Under the pieces are notes generated by a model. That model worked only from the letters and a program-made list of their open reading frames with translations. It did no database searches and had not been told where the DNA came from. Positions 52,296 to 60,564 of a DNA stretch of 64,000 bases are shown piece by piece (position 1 is the first letter of the stretch; each line of letters begins with the position of its first letter). This DNA comes from DASYAE01 sp036501535 (GTDB taxonomy: Bacteria > Actinomycetota > Actinomycetes > Streptomycetales > Catenulisporaceae). The stretch spans positions 1 to 64,000 of the forward strand of contig DASYAE010000295.1 of assembly GCA_036501535.1 (NCBI GenBank), read 5' to 3'. A program made the position numbers and the translations under genes.

Positions 52296-53631
52296 CACCG
52301 CCGCCGAGCGGCACGCCGACCCGGAGCAGTTGCGCAGCCTGGCGCTGCGGGCGCTGGAGACCGCGCGGGTGCGTACCGAGGGCCTGACCACCTGCATCGA
52401 CGACCGCGACCTGACCGCGCAGCACTCCCCGCTGATGTCGCCGCTGGTCTGGGACCTGGCCCACATCGCGAACCAGGAGGAGCTGTGGCTGCTGCGCGCG
52501 GTCGGCCGGCGCGAGGCCATGCGCCCGGACATCGACCCGCTCTACGACGCCTTCGAGCACCCGCGCTCGGAGCGGCCCAGCCTGCCGCTGCTCTCCCCCA
52601 CAGAGGCGCGCGTATACGCCTCCGACGTCCGCGGCCGCGTGGTCGATCTGCTGGACACGACGGCGCTGCGCGGCACCGCGCTGCTTGACGCGGGCTTCGC
52701 GTTCGGCATGATCGCGCAGCACGAGCAGCAGCACGACGAGACCATGCTGATCACCCATCAGCTGCGGCAGGGTCCTGCCGCGCTGACCGCCGCGCCGCCC
52801 GGGCCGGCTCCCGGCGACGCCGCGCTGCTGCCGGACGAGGTGCTGATCCCCGGCGGGCCGTTCACCATGGGCACGGACACCGAGCCGTGGGCCCTGGACA
52901 ACGAGCGGTCCGCGCACCGGGTCGAGGTCGCAGCGTTCTACCTCGACACGACGCCGGTGCGCTGCGGCGACTACACGCGCTTTATCGCCGAGGGCGGCTA
53001 CCACGACCCGAGGTGGTGGGCGCCGCAGGGCTGGGCGATGGTGCGGGAGAAGGGGCTCGAGGCGCCGATGTCCTGGAGACAGGACGGCGGGCAGTGGGTG
53101 CGCCGCCGGTTCGGGCACGTCGAGCCGGTGCCGCCGGAGGAGCCGGTGCTGCACGTCAGCTGGTACGAGGCGGACGCATACGCGCGGTGGGCCGGCCGGC
53201 GGCTGCCGACCGAGGCCGAGTGGGAGAAGGCGGCGCGGCACGACCCCGAGTCCGGCCGGTCCCGGCGCTACCCCTGGGGCGACGCAGATCCGGGCCCCGA
53301 GCACGCCAACCTGGGCCAGCGGCACCTGCAGCCGGCGCCGGCCGGCAGCTACCCGGCCGGGGCCTCGCCGCTGGGCGTGCGGCAGCTGATCGGCGACGTG
53401 TGGGAGTGGACGGCCAGCGACTTCCTGCCGTACCCGGGGTTCCGGGCCTTCCCCTACCGCGAGTACTCCGAGGTGTTCTTCGGACCCGACCACAAGGTGC
53501 TGCGCGGCGGCTCGTTCGCGGTGGACCAGGTGGCCTGCCGAGGCACCTTCCGCAACTGGGACTACCCGGTCCGGCGGCAGATCTTCGCCGGGTTCCGCAC
53601 CGCCCGCGACGCCCGCGTCGGCGAGCCCTGA
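52273..53631 (+). CDS. egtB: Hercynylcysteine sulfoxide synthase EgtB
   Basis: A 452-residue non-haem iron enzyme that joins hercynine and gamma-glutamylcysteine with O2 to form the sulfoxide. The N-terminal DinB domain carries the three iron ligands H64 (AHIANQEE) and H150/H154 (QHEQQHDE), with the usual four-residue spacing of the last two. The C-terminal formylglycine-generating-enzyme-like domain starts at about 195 (IPGGPFTMGTD) and includes VSWYEADAYARWAGRRLPTEAEWE in parts and NVWEWT-like DVWEWTASDF. GGAAGGATC precedes ATG 52273. Translational coupling to egtA is expected. Confidence 0.95.
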   Translation: MTTSSPSDTAAERHADPEQLRSLALRALETARVRTEGLTTCIDDRDLTAQHSPLMSPLVWDLAHIANQEELWLLRAVGRREAMRPDIDPLYDAFEHPRSERPSLPLLSPTEARVYASDVRGRVVDLLDTTALRGTALLDAGFAFGMIAQHEQQHDETMLITHQLRQGPAALTAAPPGPAPGDAALLPDEVLIPGGPFTMGTDTEPWALDNERSAHRVEVAAFYLDTTPVRCGDYTRFIAEGGYHDPRWWAPQGWAMVREKGLEAPMSWRQDGGQWVRRRFGHVEPVPPEEPVLHVSWYEADAYARWAGRRLPTEAEWEKAARHDPESGRSRRYPWGDADPGPEHANLGQRHLQPAPAGSYPAGASPLGVRQLIGDVWEWTASDFLPYPGFRAFPYREYSEVFFGPDHKVLRGGSFAVDQVACRGTFRNWDYPVRRQIFAGFRTARDARVGEP

Positions 53632-53651
53632 GAGGCGGGAGCACGCATCCC

Positions 53652-54416
53652 ATGTGCCGCCACATCGCCTATCTGGGTCCTGCCGTGCCGCTCAAGCACG
53701 TGCTCTGCGATCCACCGCACGCCCTCTACAAGCAGTCGTACGCGCCGCGCCACCAGCAGCACGGCACCGTCAACGCGGACGGCTTCGGCGTGGGCTGGTA
53801 CGCGCCGGACGACCCGGTCCCGGCGCGCTACCGGCGCACCGGCCCGATCTGGGCCGACCCGTCCTTCCCGGACCTGGCCCGGGTCGTGCGCGCGGGGGCG
53901 CTGCTCGCCGCGGTGCGCGACGCCACCGAGGGCACCGCGCCGGACGAGTCCGCGGCCGCGCCCTTCGCCGCCGGCCGCTGGCTGTTCAGCCACAACGGCG
54001 CGGTGACCGGCTGGCCGGCGTCGGTCGCCGCGCCGGCCGCGGCGCTGAGCACGCAGGAGCTGCTCGGCCTCGAGGCCCGCACCGACAGCGCCCTGGTCTG
54101 GGCGCTGGTGCTGCACCGGCTGCGGGCCGGATCAGGGCTCGGCGACGCGCTGGCCGGAGCGGTCGGCGACCTCGCCGCGCACGCCCCGGCCCGCCTCAAC
54201 CTGCTGCTCACCGACGGCACCGCGATCGCCGCCACCGCCTGGGGCGACTCGCTGTGGTGCCGCGTCGATCCGGGCCGCGAGGTCGCCGTGGCCTCAGAGC
54301 CCTTCGACGACCGGCCCGGCTGGCTGGAGATCGCCGACCGGACGCTGGTGCTGGCGTCCCCGTCCGGCGTCGAGACCACTGCCATGAATGTCCAGCCCCT
54401 CATGGAGTCCGTATGA
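53652..54416 (+). CDS. egtC: Gamma-glutamyl-hercynylcysteine sulfoxide hydrolase EgtC
   Basis: A 254-residue Ntn-type glutamine amidotransferase-like enzyme that removes the gamma-glutamyl group. After Met removal, Cys2 becomes the N-terminal nucleophile (MCRHIAYLG). Conserved class-II parts are NADGFGVGWY, AHVRDAT-like AAVRDATEG and FSHNGAV. GGGAG precedes ATG 53652, 20 bases after egtB. The stop overlaps egtD (ATGA). Confidence 0.95.
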   Translation: MCRHIAYLGPAVPLKHVLCDPPHALYKQSYAPRHQQHGTVNADGFGVGWYAPDDPVPARYRRTGPIWADPSFPDLARVVRAGALLAAVRDATEGTAPDESAAAPFAAGRWLFSHNGAVTGWPASVAAPAAALSTQELLGLEARTDSALVWALVLHRLRAGSGLGDALAGAVGDLAAHAPARLNLLLTDGTAIAATAWGDSLWCRVDPGREVAVASEPFDDRPGWLEIADRTLVLASPSGVETTAMNVQPLMESV

Positions 54417-55387
54417 GTGCCTTCACCCTGACCCGGCAGCTGCCCGTCGAGGCGAGCGCGCTCGCGCTGCGCACGGACGTGGCCGAGGGGCTCGGCGACG
54501 AGCCCAAGTGGCTGCCGCCCAAGTGGTTCTACGACGCCCGGGGCAGCGAGCTGTTCGAGGAGATCACCCGGCTGCCCGAGTACTACCCGACCCGTGCCGA
54601 GCGGGCCATCCTGCACACCCGGGCCGGCGAGATCGCCGCGGCCACCGGCGCGCGCACGCTGATCGAGCTGGGCTCCGGCTCGTCCGAGAAGACCCGGCTG
54701 CTGATCGAGGCGCTGCGCGCGCAGGGAACGCTGGCCGCGTACGTCCCGGTCGACGTCAGCGACTCGGCCCTCGAACAGGCCGGCCGGGCCCTGGCAGCGG
54801 ACTATCCGGGGCTGGCCGTGCACGCGCTGGTCGCCGACTTCCAGGCCGGGTTCGCCCCGCCGGACACCGCAGGCCCGCGGGTGCTCGCCTTCCTCGGCGG
54901 CACCATCGGCAACCTGCTGCCGGCGGAGCGCACAGTCTTCCTCGGGCAGGTCCACGACGCGCTCAGGCCCGGCGACAGCCTGCTGCTGGGCACGGACCTG
55001 GTGAAGGACGAGGCGACCCTGGTCGCAGCCTACGACGACGCGGCCGGCGTCACCGCCCTGTTCAACAAGAACCTCCTGGCCGTGCTCGACCGCGAGCTCG
55101 GCGCCGACCTCGACCCGGACGACTTCGACCACGTCGCCCTCTGGGACGCGCGGGAGGAGTGGATCGAGATGCGGCTGCGGGCCAGGCGCGAGCTCACCGC
55201 CACGATCCCGGCCCTGGACCTGAAGATCGACTTCGCGGCGGGCGAGGACCTGCGCACCGAGATCTCCGCCAAGTTCCGCAGGGAGGGCGTCCGGCACGAA
55301 CTGGCCGCCGCCGGGCTGGACCTCGCCCACTGGTGGACCGACCCGGAGGGCCGTTTCGCGCTGTCCCTGGCGGTGCGGCGGAACTAG
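54413..55387 (+). CDS. egtD: Histidine N-alpha-methyltransferase EgtD
   Basis: A 324-residue S-adenosylmethionine-dependent enzyme that trimethylates histidine to hercynine, the first step of the pathway. It has PKWFYDARGSELFEEITRLPEYYPTR in parts, motif I IELGSGSSEKTR, VPVDVSDSALEQA, FLGGTIGNL and the histidine-binding region NKNLLAVLDRELGADLD to FDHVALWD. ATG 54413 overlaps the egtC stop. No egtE-like PLP-dependent lyase follows; a hairpin terminator ends the operon. Confidence 0.96.
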   Translation: MSAFTLTRQLPVEASALALRTDVAEGLGDEPKWLPPKWFYDARGSELFEEITRLPEYYPTRAERAILHTRAGEIAAATGARTLIELGSGSSEKTRLLIEALRAQGTLAAYVPVDVSDSALEQAGRALAADYPGLAVHALVADFQAGFAPPDTAGPRVLAFLGGTIGNLLPAERTVFLGQVHDALRPGDSLLLGTDLVKDEATLVAAYDDAAGVTALFNKNLLAVLDRELGADLDPDDFDHVALWDAREEWIEMRLRARRELTATIPALDLKIDFAAGEDLRTEISAKFRREGVRHELAAAGLDLAHWWTDPEGRFALSLAVRRN

Positions 55388-55397
55388 CAGCAGCGGT

Positions 55398-55452
55398 CGG
55401 CCCCTGCCCGAGTGCGAGCGAACCGGCGAGTACCTCGACTCGGGCGGGGCCG
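55398..55452 (+). terminator. Hairpin terminator of the egt operon
   Basis: 55398-55412 pairs with 55439-55452 in a 14-bp G/C stem with one bulged base, 11 bases after the egtD stop. Confidence 0.6.
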
Positions 55453-55699
55453 TCCGGCACAATCCGTGCCCAAACCGGCGGAATGACGGATGCATGAAAT
55501 ACTTTCAAGTTTCGCCGACCGAGTATCGCACCCTGATGAGCATTGTTTTCGCAGCTCACTGACGCACTGGCCGGTTCGCGGCGAGTAGGCGGCCTGGTCA
55601 CGGCGCCGCGGCCGGGGTAGGTTCTGCCCTCAATCAAACAGGGGTTCGTCGGCGACCGTGCTGACCGGCGCCGGCGCGACCACGGTTGGGAGGTGCGGC

Positions 55700-56386
55700 A
55701 TGACCGCACGCTTCGCAGAACGATTACCTACCCTCACCACCATCACGCGACTCGCCGCCAACGGCGGCATCCCGGCGCTGCGGTTCAGCCTCGGCGTCGT
55801 CTACCTCTGGTTCGGCATCCCGAAGTTCTGGAGCGGGGTCAGCCCGGCTGACCAGCTCGCCATCCGGACCATGGGCATCATCGACATGCACACGGTGCCG
55901 CCGGCGGTCTCCCGGGACCTGCTGGCGACCATGGAGACCACCATCGGTCTCGGCCTGATCACCGGGCTCTTCCTGCGCTACATCCTGATCCTGTTCGCCG
56001 TCCAGATGACCGGCACCCTCACCCCGCTGCTCTTCTTCCGCAGCGAGATGTGGACACGCACCCTGGTGCCGAGTCTGGAAGGCCAGTACATCCTGAAGAA
56101 CCTCGTGCTGATCTCGGCCGGGATCGCGATCACCGCGACACTGCTCGGCGGCGGGCTGGTCTCGTCCGCGGCAGCGCTCGACGTGGACCGCAGTATCGCC
56201 GAGGAGGCATCGGAGGCGGACGAACCGGCCGCGCCGACGGTCGTCGAGTACCTGCTTCCGAAACCGCGGACCGCGGTTTCGGCACTGCAGGCGGACGAAC
56301 CGTCCACGCCGGCGGTCATCGAGCAGCTGCTTGCGAAACCGCAGGCAGCTGTCGAAATGGCGGCCAAGGAGCCGCCGGTCGTCTGA
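55700..56386 (+). CDS. DoxX-family membrane protein with C-terminal repeats
   Basis: A 228-residue membrane protein. ATG 55700 has GGGAGG eight bases upstream. Four membrane helices form a DoxX-like domain (LRFSLGVVYLWFGIPKFW, TTIGLGLITGLFL, ILILFAVQMTGTLTPLLFF, NLVLISAGIAITATLLGG). DoxX proteins act in membrane redox or envelope homeostasis; the role here is unknown. The C-terminal cytosolic tail holds two copies of a 25-residue unit (ADEPAAPTVVEYLLPKPRTA and ADEPSTPAVIEQLLAKPQAA), encoded by a 75-base direct repeat at 56213-56287 and 56288-56362. Confidence 0.85.
   Translation: MTARFAERLPTLTTITRLAANGGIPALRFSLGVVYLWFGIPKFWSGVSPADQLAIRTMGIIDMHTVPPAVSRDLLATMETTIGLGLITGLFLRYILILFAVQMTGTLTPLLFFRSEMWTRTLVPSLEGQYILKNLVLISAGIAITATLLGGGLVSSAAALDVDRSIAEEASEADEPAAPTVVEYLLPKPRTAVSALQADEPSTPAVIEQLLAKPQAAVEMAAKEPPVV
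56213..56362 (+). repeat. Two 75-bp tandem repeats in the DoxX gene
   Basis: The units at 56213-56287 and 56288-56362 encode similar 25-residue segments with the core ADEP-x-xP-x-V-(V/I)-E-x-LL-x-KP. Confidence 0.75.
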
Positions 56387-56435
56387 GTGACGGCGGGGTC
56401 GCTGCGCCTGCCGCACACGCTCCGCCGCATTGAGC

Positions 56436-56469
56436 GGTCGTGCCCATATCCTCCGATATGGGCACGACC
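56436..56469 (+). terminator. Perfect 15-bp hairpin after doxX
   Basis: 56436-56450 and 56455-56469 are perfectly complementary around a CTCC loop, 49 bases after the DoxX stop. It likely separates doxX from the lipoprotein remnant downstream. A T tract is absent. Confidence 0.65.
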
Positions 56470-56595
56470 CTGCGGACCGGCTCCGCCCCGCGCCGCCATC
56501 CGATCGTCAACGAGATGCAACCGCCGCGCCGTAGCCTGTCGCTCCCGGGTGCCGGCACGGCCTCGGCGGGCGGACCGGCGGCGGGGAGACGAAGA

Positions 56596-57183
56596 ATGGG
56601 AATGCGCGCTGTGCGAAAAGTCGTGTGCTCGGCTGCGGCGGCGGCGCTGCTGTGCACGGCAGTGGCCGCGTGCGGGTCGTCGGGGTCGAAGCCGGGCAGC
56701 GGGGCGCTGGTACCCGCCTCCAGCCAGGACGTCTCGTTCGACGCCGGCGGGACCACGACCTACGGGACGCTGGCGATCCCGGCACACCGCAACGGCCAGC
56801 GCCTCGCCGCGCGCTGCTGCTGGCCGGCAGCGGGCCGACCGACCGCGACGGCAATCAGCCGGGCTCGAACGTGAATCCCTACACCCTGCAGCTCATCGCC
56901 GGGGTGCTCGGGCAGATGGGCATCATCACCCTGCGGTTCGACAAGTACTTCAGCGGCCGGACCGGCGCCGGGACGTACGCGTCGGATCCGGCCTCGATGA
57001 CGCTGCAGCCGTTCCTGGTCCAGGCCGACGACGCCTACGACTTCCTGCGCTCGCAGCCGGCGGCCGACCCGGCGAGGCTCCTGCTGGTCGGCCACAGCGA
57101 GGGCGGGATGTACGCGCTGGAGGTGGCCGGCGCGGTCTCGCCGAAGCCGGCCGGGCTCGCGCTGATCGCAGGCCTATGCTTCG
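56596..57183 (+). pseudogene. Alpha/beta-hydrolase lipoprotein gene, frameshifted and 3' truncated
   Basis: ATG 56596 has GGGGAGA upstream. The first frame gives a lipoprotein signal with lipobox LLCTAVAAC and a start of the hydrolase (VSFDAGGTTTYGTLAIPAHRNGQRLAA). At about 56806-56814 the reading continues in another frame: ALLLAGSGPTDRDGNQPG, ITLRFDKYFSG, LLLVGHSEGGMYALEV and AGLALIAGL. The nucleophile elbow GHSEGG is intact, but catalytic Asp and His are lost because homology ends at about 57183, next to the stop of the minus-strand DUF3887 gene. A sequencing indel could explain the frameshift but not the truncation. Confidence 0.75.
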
Positions 57184-57202
57184 AGCCCTGCGACGAGCGC
57201 GA

Positions 57203-57222
57203 GCCCCTGACCGGTCAGGGGC
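57203..57222 (-). terminator. Perfect 20-bp palindrome after the DUF3887 gene
   Basis: GCCCCTGACCGGTCAGGGGC (57203-57222) folds into an 8-bp stem with a four-base loop, 17 bases beyond the minus-strand stop. Confidence 0.6.
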
Positions 57223-57239
57223 CGTCACCGACGCGCGGT

Positions 57240-58157
57240 CTAGCCGAACATGGAGACCCGGTTGCGCGCCGCCTCCGCGCGCTGGGCGTCGGTCAGCATG
57301 CGCTGGTCGACCGGCTGTGCCATCCGCCAGCGGCCGTCGGCCGGGCAGGGCCGGAACTGGGTGGAGAAGAAGTGCACCGAGCGGAACGTCAGCACCTCCC
57401 AGGTCGCCGTGTAGAAGTGGCCGTCCGAGCAGCGCAGTGCGTAGTCGCCCGGCTGGATGGGATTCGGAGCGTCCTGCGAGCGCTGGAATGAGAAGTGCAG
57501 CCCGGAGACCCGGCCCAGCGGGTCGAAGCTGACCACGGCCAGCAGGTCGCCGGCCGTGAAGTTCACCGGTACGGTCACATTCGTGTACTGGTTCACCGGG
57601 GCGATCTCGGGCGAGCCCATCGTGCCCTTGTACCCGTCGAGGTACCGGGTGACCTGCCGCCAGACCTCGCGCAGGTCGTCCTCGCCGAGCGACCCGGCCA
57701 TGGCGTCCGTGAAGTCCGCCCGCGCCGCGCCCCACTCGCCGGCCGTGATCTGCCGCAGCAGCGCCGTCGCGCGGTCGGCGATGTCGTCGGGCGGGGTCGC
57801 GTCGGCCGGCCTGACGGTCTGCCGGTCGACGTACGAGAAGTGCAGCCCGGCCACCTGGCCCAGCGGGTTGTAGGTGACCTTGGCCAGCAGGCCGCCGGCG
57901 GTGAAGTCCAGCGGCACGGACACGTTGGTGAACGGCCTGACCGTGCTGATCTCCGGAGCTCCCATCGTACCCCGACATACGCCGAGGTGCCGGCCGGCCT
58001 TCTCCCAGGCCTCGCGCAGGCCGTCCTCGTCCAGCGCGGCGGCCATGGCTTCCGTGAAGTCCGCCCGCGCCGCACCCCACTGGCCGCTGGTGATCTGCGC
58101 CAGCAGCACCGCCGCGCGGTCGGCGGCACCCGGGAGCGGAGCATTGACATCAGCCAT
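57240..58157 (-). CDS. Tandem DUF3887-domain protein
   Basis: A 305-residue cytosolic protein with GGGAGACGACG upstream of ATG 58157. It consists of two similar units of about 105 residues. Each begins with ADRA(A/T)(V/A)LL(A/R)QIT(S/A)G(Q/E)WGAARADFT and ends with a cystatin-like strand set (VPLDFTAGGLLAKVTYNPLG and VPVNFTAGDLLAVVSFDPLG, then GLHFS). The last about 85 residues (about 222-305) have no clear relative. DUF3887 often sits N-terminal to alpha/beta hydrolases, and a broken hydrolase gene lies just downstream. I infer a former partnership or shared history; the function is unknown. Confidence 0.75.
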   Translation of the reverse strand: MADVNAPLPGAADRAAVLLAQITSGQWGAARADFTEAMAAALDEDGLREAWEKAGRHLGVCRGTMGAPEISTVRPFTNVSVPLDFTAGGLLAKVTYNPLGQVAGLHFSYVDRQTVRPADATPPDDIADRATALLRQITAGEWGAARADFTDAMAGSLGEDDLREVWRQVTRYLDGYKGTMGSPEIAPVNQYTNVTVPVNFTAGDLLAVVSFDPLGRVSGLHFSFQRSQDAPNPIQPGDYALRCSDGHFYTATWEVLTFRSVHFFSTQFRPCPADGRWRMAQPVDQRMLTDAQRAEAARNRVSMFG

Positions 58158-58280
58158 CGGATTCGTCGTCTCCCGTCGCGCCCGGATGCTCTCAGGATCA
58201 GACGAGCATACGAGGAAACCGGCTCGCGGGTCGTTGCAGCGTGGCCTAACGCCAGCAGGCGTTGGTCATAGAATCGGCGG

Positions 58281-58988
58281 GTGACTGGTGAGGATGAGGA
58301 CGCCGCTTTCGCCGCGATCGACGTGCTGAGCGATCCGGTGCGGCGCAGGCTCTACCGGCTCGTGGCGTCGTCGCCGCAGGACGTCGGGCGGGACGGCGCC
58401 GCGGAGGCGGCCGGGGTCTCCCGCTCGCTCGCCGCGTTCCACCTGGACAAGCTGGTCGAGGCCGGGCTGCTGGAGGCCTCGTTCCGGCGCACCTCGGGCC
58501 GCACCGGGCCGGGGGCCGGCCGCCCGGCGAAGCTGTACCGGCGCGCTCCGGGCGAGCGCGCGGTATCCGTTCCCCCGCGCTCGTACGGGGCCGCGGGCCG
58601 GCTTCTCGCGGAGGTGGTGGACCGCGCCGGGCTCGACAGGCAGCTCAGCGCGGCGGCTCGCGCGGCCGGGCTCCGGGAGGGCGCGACCGCGGACGGGTGC
58701 GAGGACGAGTCCGGGGGCTGCGACAGCAGTGGCGGCGGCGATGGCGATCCGGTGCCGCTGCTTCGGGATCGCGGCTATCAGCCGTTCCACGACGGCGACA
58801 CGGTGCGCCTGCACAACTGCCCCTTCCACGCGCTGGCCGAGGAGTTCCCCGCACTGATCTGCGGGATGAACCTCGCCCTGGTGGAGGGGCTGATCAGTGC
58901 TCGAAGCGCAGGGCGGTGGGCGGCGGTGATGGACCCCCAGCCGGGCACCTGCTGCGTCGCGCTGCACTGTAAAACAAATTCTGATTGA
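58281..58988 (+). CDS. Winged-helix regulator with Cys-rich C-terminal domain (SufR/ArsR-like)
   Basis: A 235-residue regulator from GTG 58281. The N-terminal winged helix reads LSDPVRRRLYRLVASSPQDVGRD, then AAGVSRSLAAFHLDKLVEAGLLEASF. The C-terminal sensor region has Cys in HNCPFHALAEE, ICGMN and GTCCVALHC, a pattern seen in DeoR/SufR-type regulators that bind a metal or Fe-S cluster. Upstream of it is a Gly/Ser/Asp/Cys-rich insert (about 134-155). It is divergent from the DUF3887 gene and 31 bases before a DUF3291 gene, which it may control. Confidence 0.82.
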   Translation: MTGEDEDAAFAAIDVLSDPVRRRLYRLVASSPQDVGRDGAAEAAGVSRSLAAFHLDKLVEAGLLEASFRRTSGRTGPGAGRPAKLYRRAPGERAVSVPPRSYGAAGRLLAEVVDRAGLDRQLSAAARAAGLREGATADGCEDESGGCDSSGGGDGDPVPLLRDRGYQPFHDGDTVRLHNCPFHALAEEFPALICGMNLALVEGLISARSAGRWAAVMDPQPGTCCVALHCKTNSD

Positions 58989-59019
58989 CTTTAGAATCGC
59001 GGCACGGGATCGTTGCCCC

Positions 59020-59544
59020 ATGACCGACTTCCACCTCGCCGAGGTCAACATCGGCCGCATCGTCGCCCCGCTGGACAGCCCCGCACTCGCCGGCTTCGTC
59101 GAACAGCTCGACGAGATCAACGCGCTCGCCGACGGCGCGCCCGGGTTCGTCTGGCGGATGGTCGGCGAGGACGGTGCGGACGCGACCGCCCTGCGCCCCG
59201 ACGCGGCCGACGACAGGCTGCTGATCAACTGCTCGGTCTGGGAGTCGGCCGAGGCGCTGCGCGACTTCGCCTACCGGTCCGACCACATGCGGGTACTGAT
59301 CCGCCGGCGGGAGTGGTTCGAGCGCTCGGTCGAGCCGTACCTGGCGCTGTGGTGGATCCCGGCCGGGCGGGTGCCGACCGCGGCGGAGGCCATGCGGCGG
59401 ATCGCACTGCTGCGGGAGAACGGCCCGGGGCCCGGGGCGTTCACCTTCCGCAATCCGTTCCCCGCGCCGGACGCGGCGCCGCCCGCAGCCGAATCGGCGA
59501 GCGGTCAGCTCGGCCTGCGGATCGGCAGGCCTGCGGCCCGGTAG
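59020..59544 (+). CDS. DUF3291-family protein
   Basis: A 174-residue protein with the DUF3291 (ABM-like ferredoxin fold) pattern: HLAEVNIGRIVAPLDSP, FVEQLDEINALAD, PGFVWRMVGEDG, NCSVWESAEALRDFAYRSDH, WFERSVEPYLALWWIPAG and PTAAEAMRRIALL. The family resembles small monooxygenases. No substrate is known. It follows the SufR-like regulator gene closely and ends 40 bases inside the convergent oxidoreductase gene. Confidence 0.85.
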   Translation: MTDFHLAEVNIGRIVAPLDSPALAGFVEQLDEINALADGAPGFVWRMVGEDGADATALRPDAADDRLLINCSVWESAEALRDFAYRSDHMRVLIRRREWFERSVEPYLALWWIPAGRVPTAAEAMRRIALLRENGPGPGAFTFRNPFPAPDAAPPAAESASGQLGLRIGRPAAR

Positions 59545-60512
59545 ATCGCGTCGACCACGGTCATGTTCCCGATCGCGTCGGCCGGATCCGTCAGCACCGG
59601 CGCCTTCTCCCGCACCGCCGCGACGAACGCATCGAGCTGATATTCGTAGCTCGGCCGGCGGGACAGGCGCTCCACCCGGCGGCGGGCGCCCTTGACGTGC
59701 ACCGTGAGCCGGTGGCCCGACTGCGGCGACAGGGGATTGAGAACGTGCAGCCCGCCGCGCTCGCCCAGCGCGCTCAGGCTGAGCCGCATCAGGTTCGACG
59801 ACCACAGCGAGCCGACGACCCGCCCGGACTCGCCGCCGGGGAACCGCAGCTGCGCCCACGTCGCCCGGTCGACGTCCCGGCCGTGCAGCCGCGCCCTCGC
59901 CGCCACGACCTCGGGCTCGGCGCCGACCAGCGTGCGCACCATGTGCACCGCGTAGCAGCCGATGTCCATCAGCGCGCCGCCGGCCAGGTCGAGCCGGTAC
60001 CGGATGTCGGAGAAGCGCGGAAGCGGGATGCAGGCGCTGGCCGCCACGTGCCGCAGCGGGCCGAGCTCGCCGGAGCGGATGATCTCGACCGCGCGTTGCG
60101 CCACCGGGTGGTACCGGTAGTGGAACGCCTCCATGACGACGAGATCAGTGCCCTGCGCGGCCTCGGCGACGGCCCGCGCCTCGGCGGCGTTGGCGGTCAG
60201 CGGCTTCTCGCAGAGCACGTGCTTGCCGGCCCGGAGCGCGGCGAGCGTCCACCGGCCGTGCAGCCCGTTGGGCAGCGGGTTGTAGACGATGTCGACCGAC
60301 GGGTCCGACAGCAGTTCCTCATAGCTGCCGTGCACGACCGGGATGCCGTGCTTGGCGGCGTATTCTCGGGCCCGCGCGGGATCCCTCGCCGCGATCGCCG
60401 CGACCTCCACGCCCGCCGCGTTGCGCGCCGGCTTGATCACCGCGGCCGGCGCAATGCGCGCCGCGCCGAGAATCCCGATGCGCAGCGGACCCGGGCCCGC
60501 ATCACTCGTCAT
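59505..60512 (-). CDS. Gfo/Idh/MocA-family oxidoreductase
   Basis: A 335-residue NAD(P)-dependent dehydrogenase. Residues 11-18 carry the nucleotide fold (RIGILGAARIAPAAV), followed by DIVYNPLPNGLHGRW and the catalytic-type EKPLTAN lysine segment. The C-terminal half has EAFHYRYHP and a GGALMDIGCYAVHMVRTL strand/helix. It fits the trans-1,2-dihydrobenzenediol / sugar dehydrogenase branch. The substrate may be a sugar or inositol; nothing adjacent tells which. No strong ribosome-binding site is seen at 60512. Confidence 0.9.
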   Translation of the reverse strand: MTSDAGPGPLRIGILGAARIAPAAVIKPARNAAGVEVAAIAARDPARAREYAAKHGIPVVHGSYEELLSDPSVDIVYNPLPNGLHGRWTLAALRAGKHVLCEKPLTANAAEARAVAEAAQGTDLVVMEAFHYRYHPVAQRAVEIIRSGELGPLRHVAASACIPLPRFSDIRYRLDLAGGALMDIGCYAVHMVRTLVGAEPEVVAARARLHGRDVDRATWAQLRFPGGESGRVVGSLWSSNLMRLSLSALGERGGLHVLNPLSPQSGHRLTVHVKGARRRVERLSRRPSYEYQLDAFVAAVREKAPVLTDPADAIGNMTVVDAIYRAAGLPIRRPS

Positions 60513-60564
60513 ACCGACACTTGATAGCAGACCCGCGGTCCGGCGTCCCGGACTGACAGGCGGC

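Noticed and set aside
56440..56595. Upstream start for the lipoprotein remnant
   Set aside because: The ATG lies inside the perfect hairpin at 56436-56469 and the extra residues spoil the signal peptide; 56596 has a proper ribosome-binding site.
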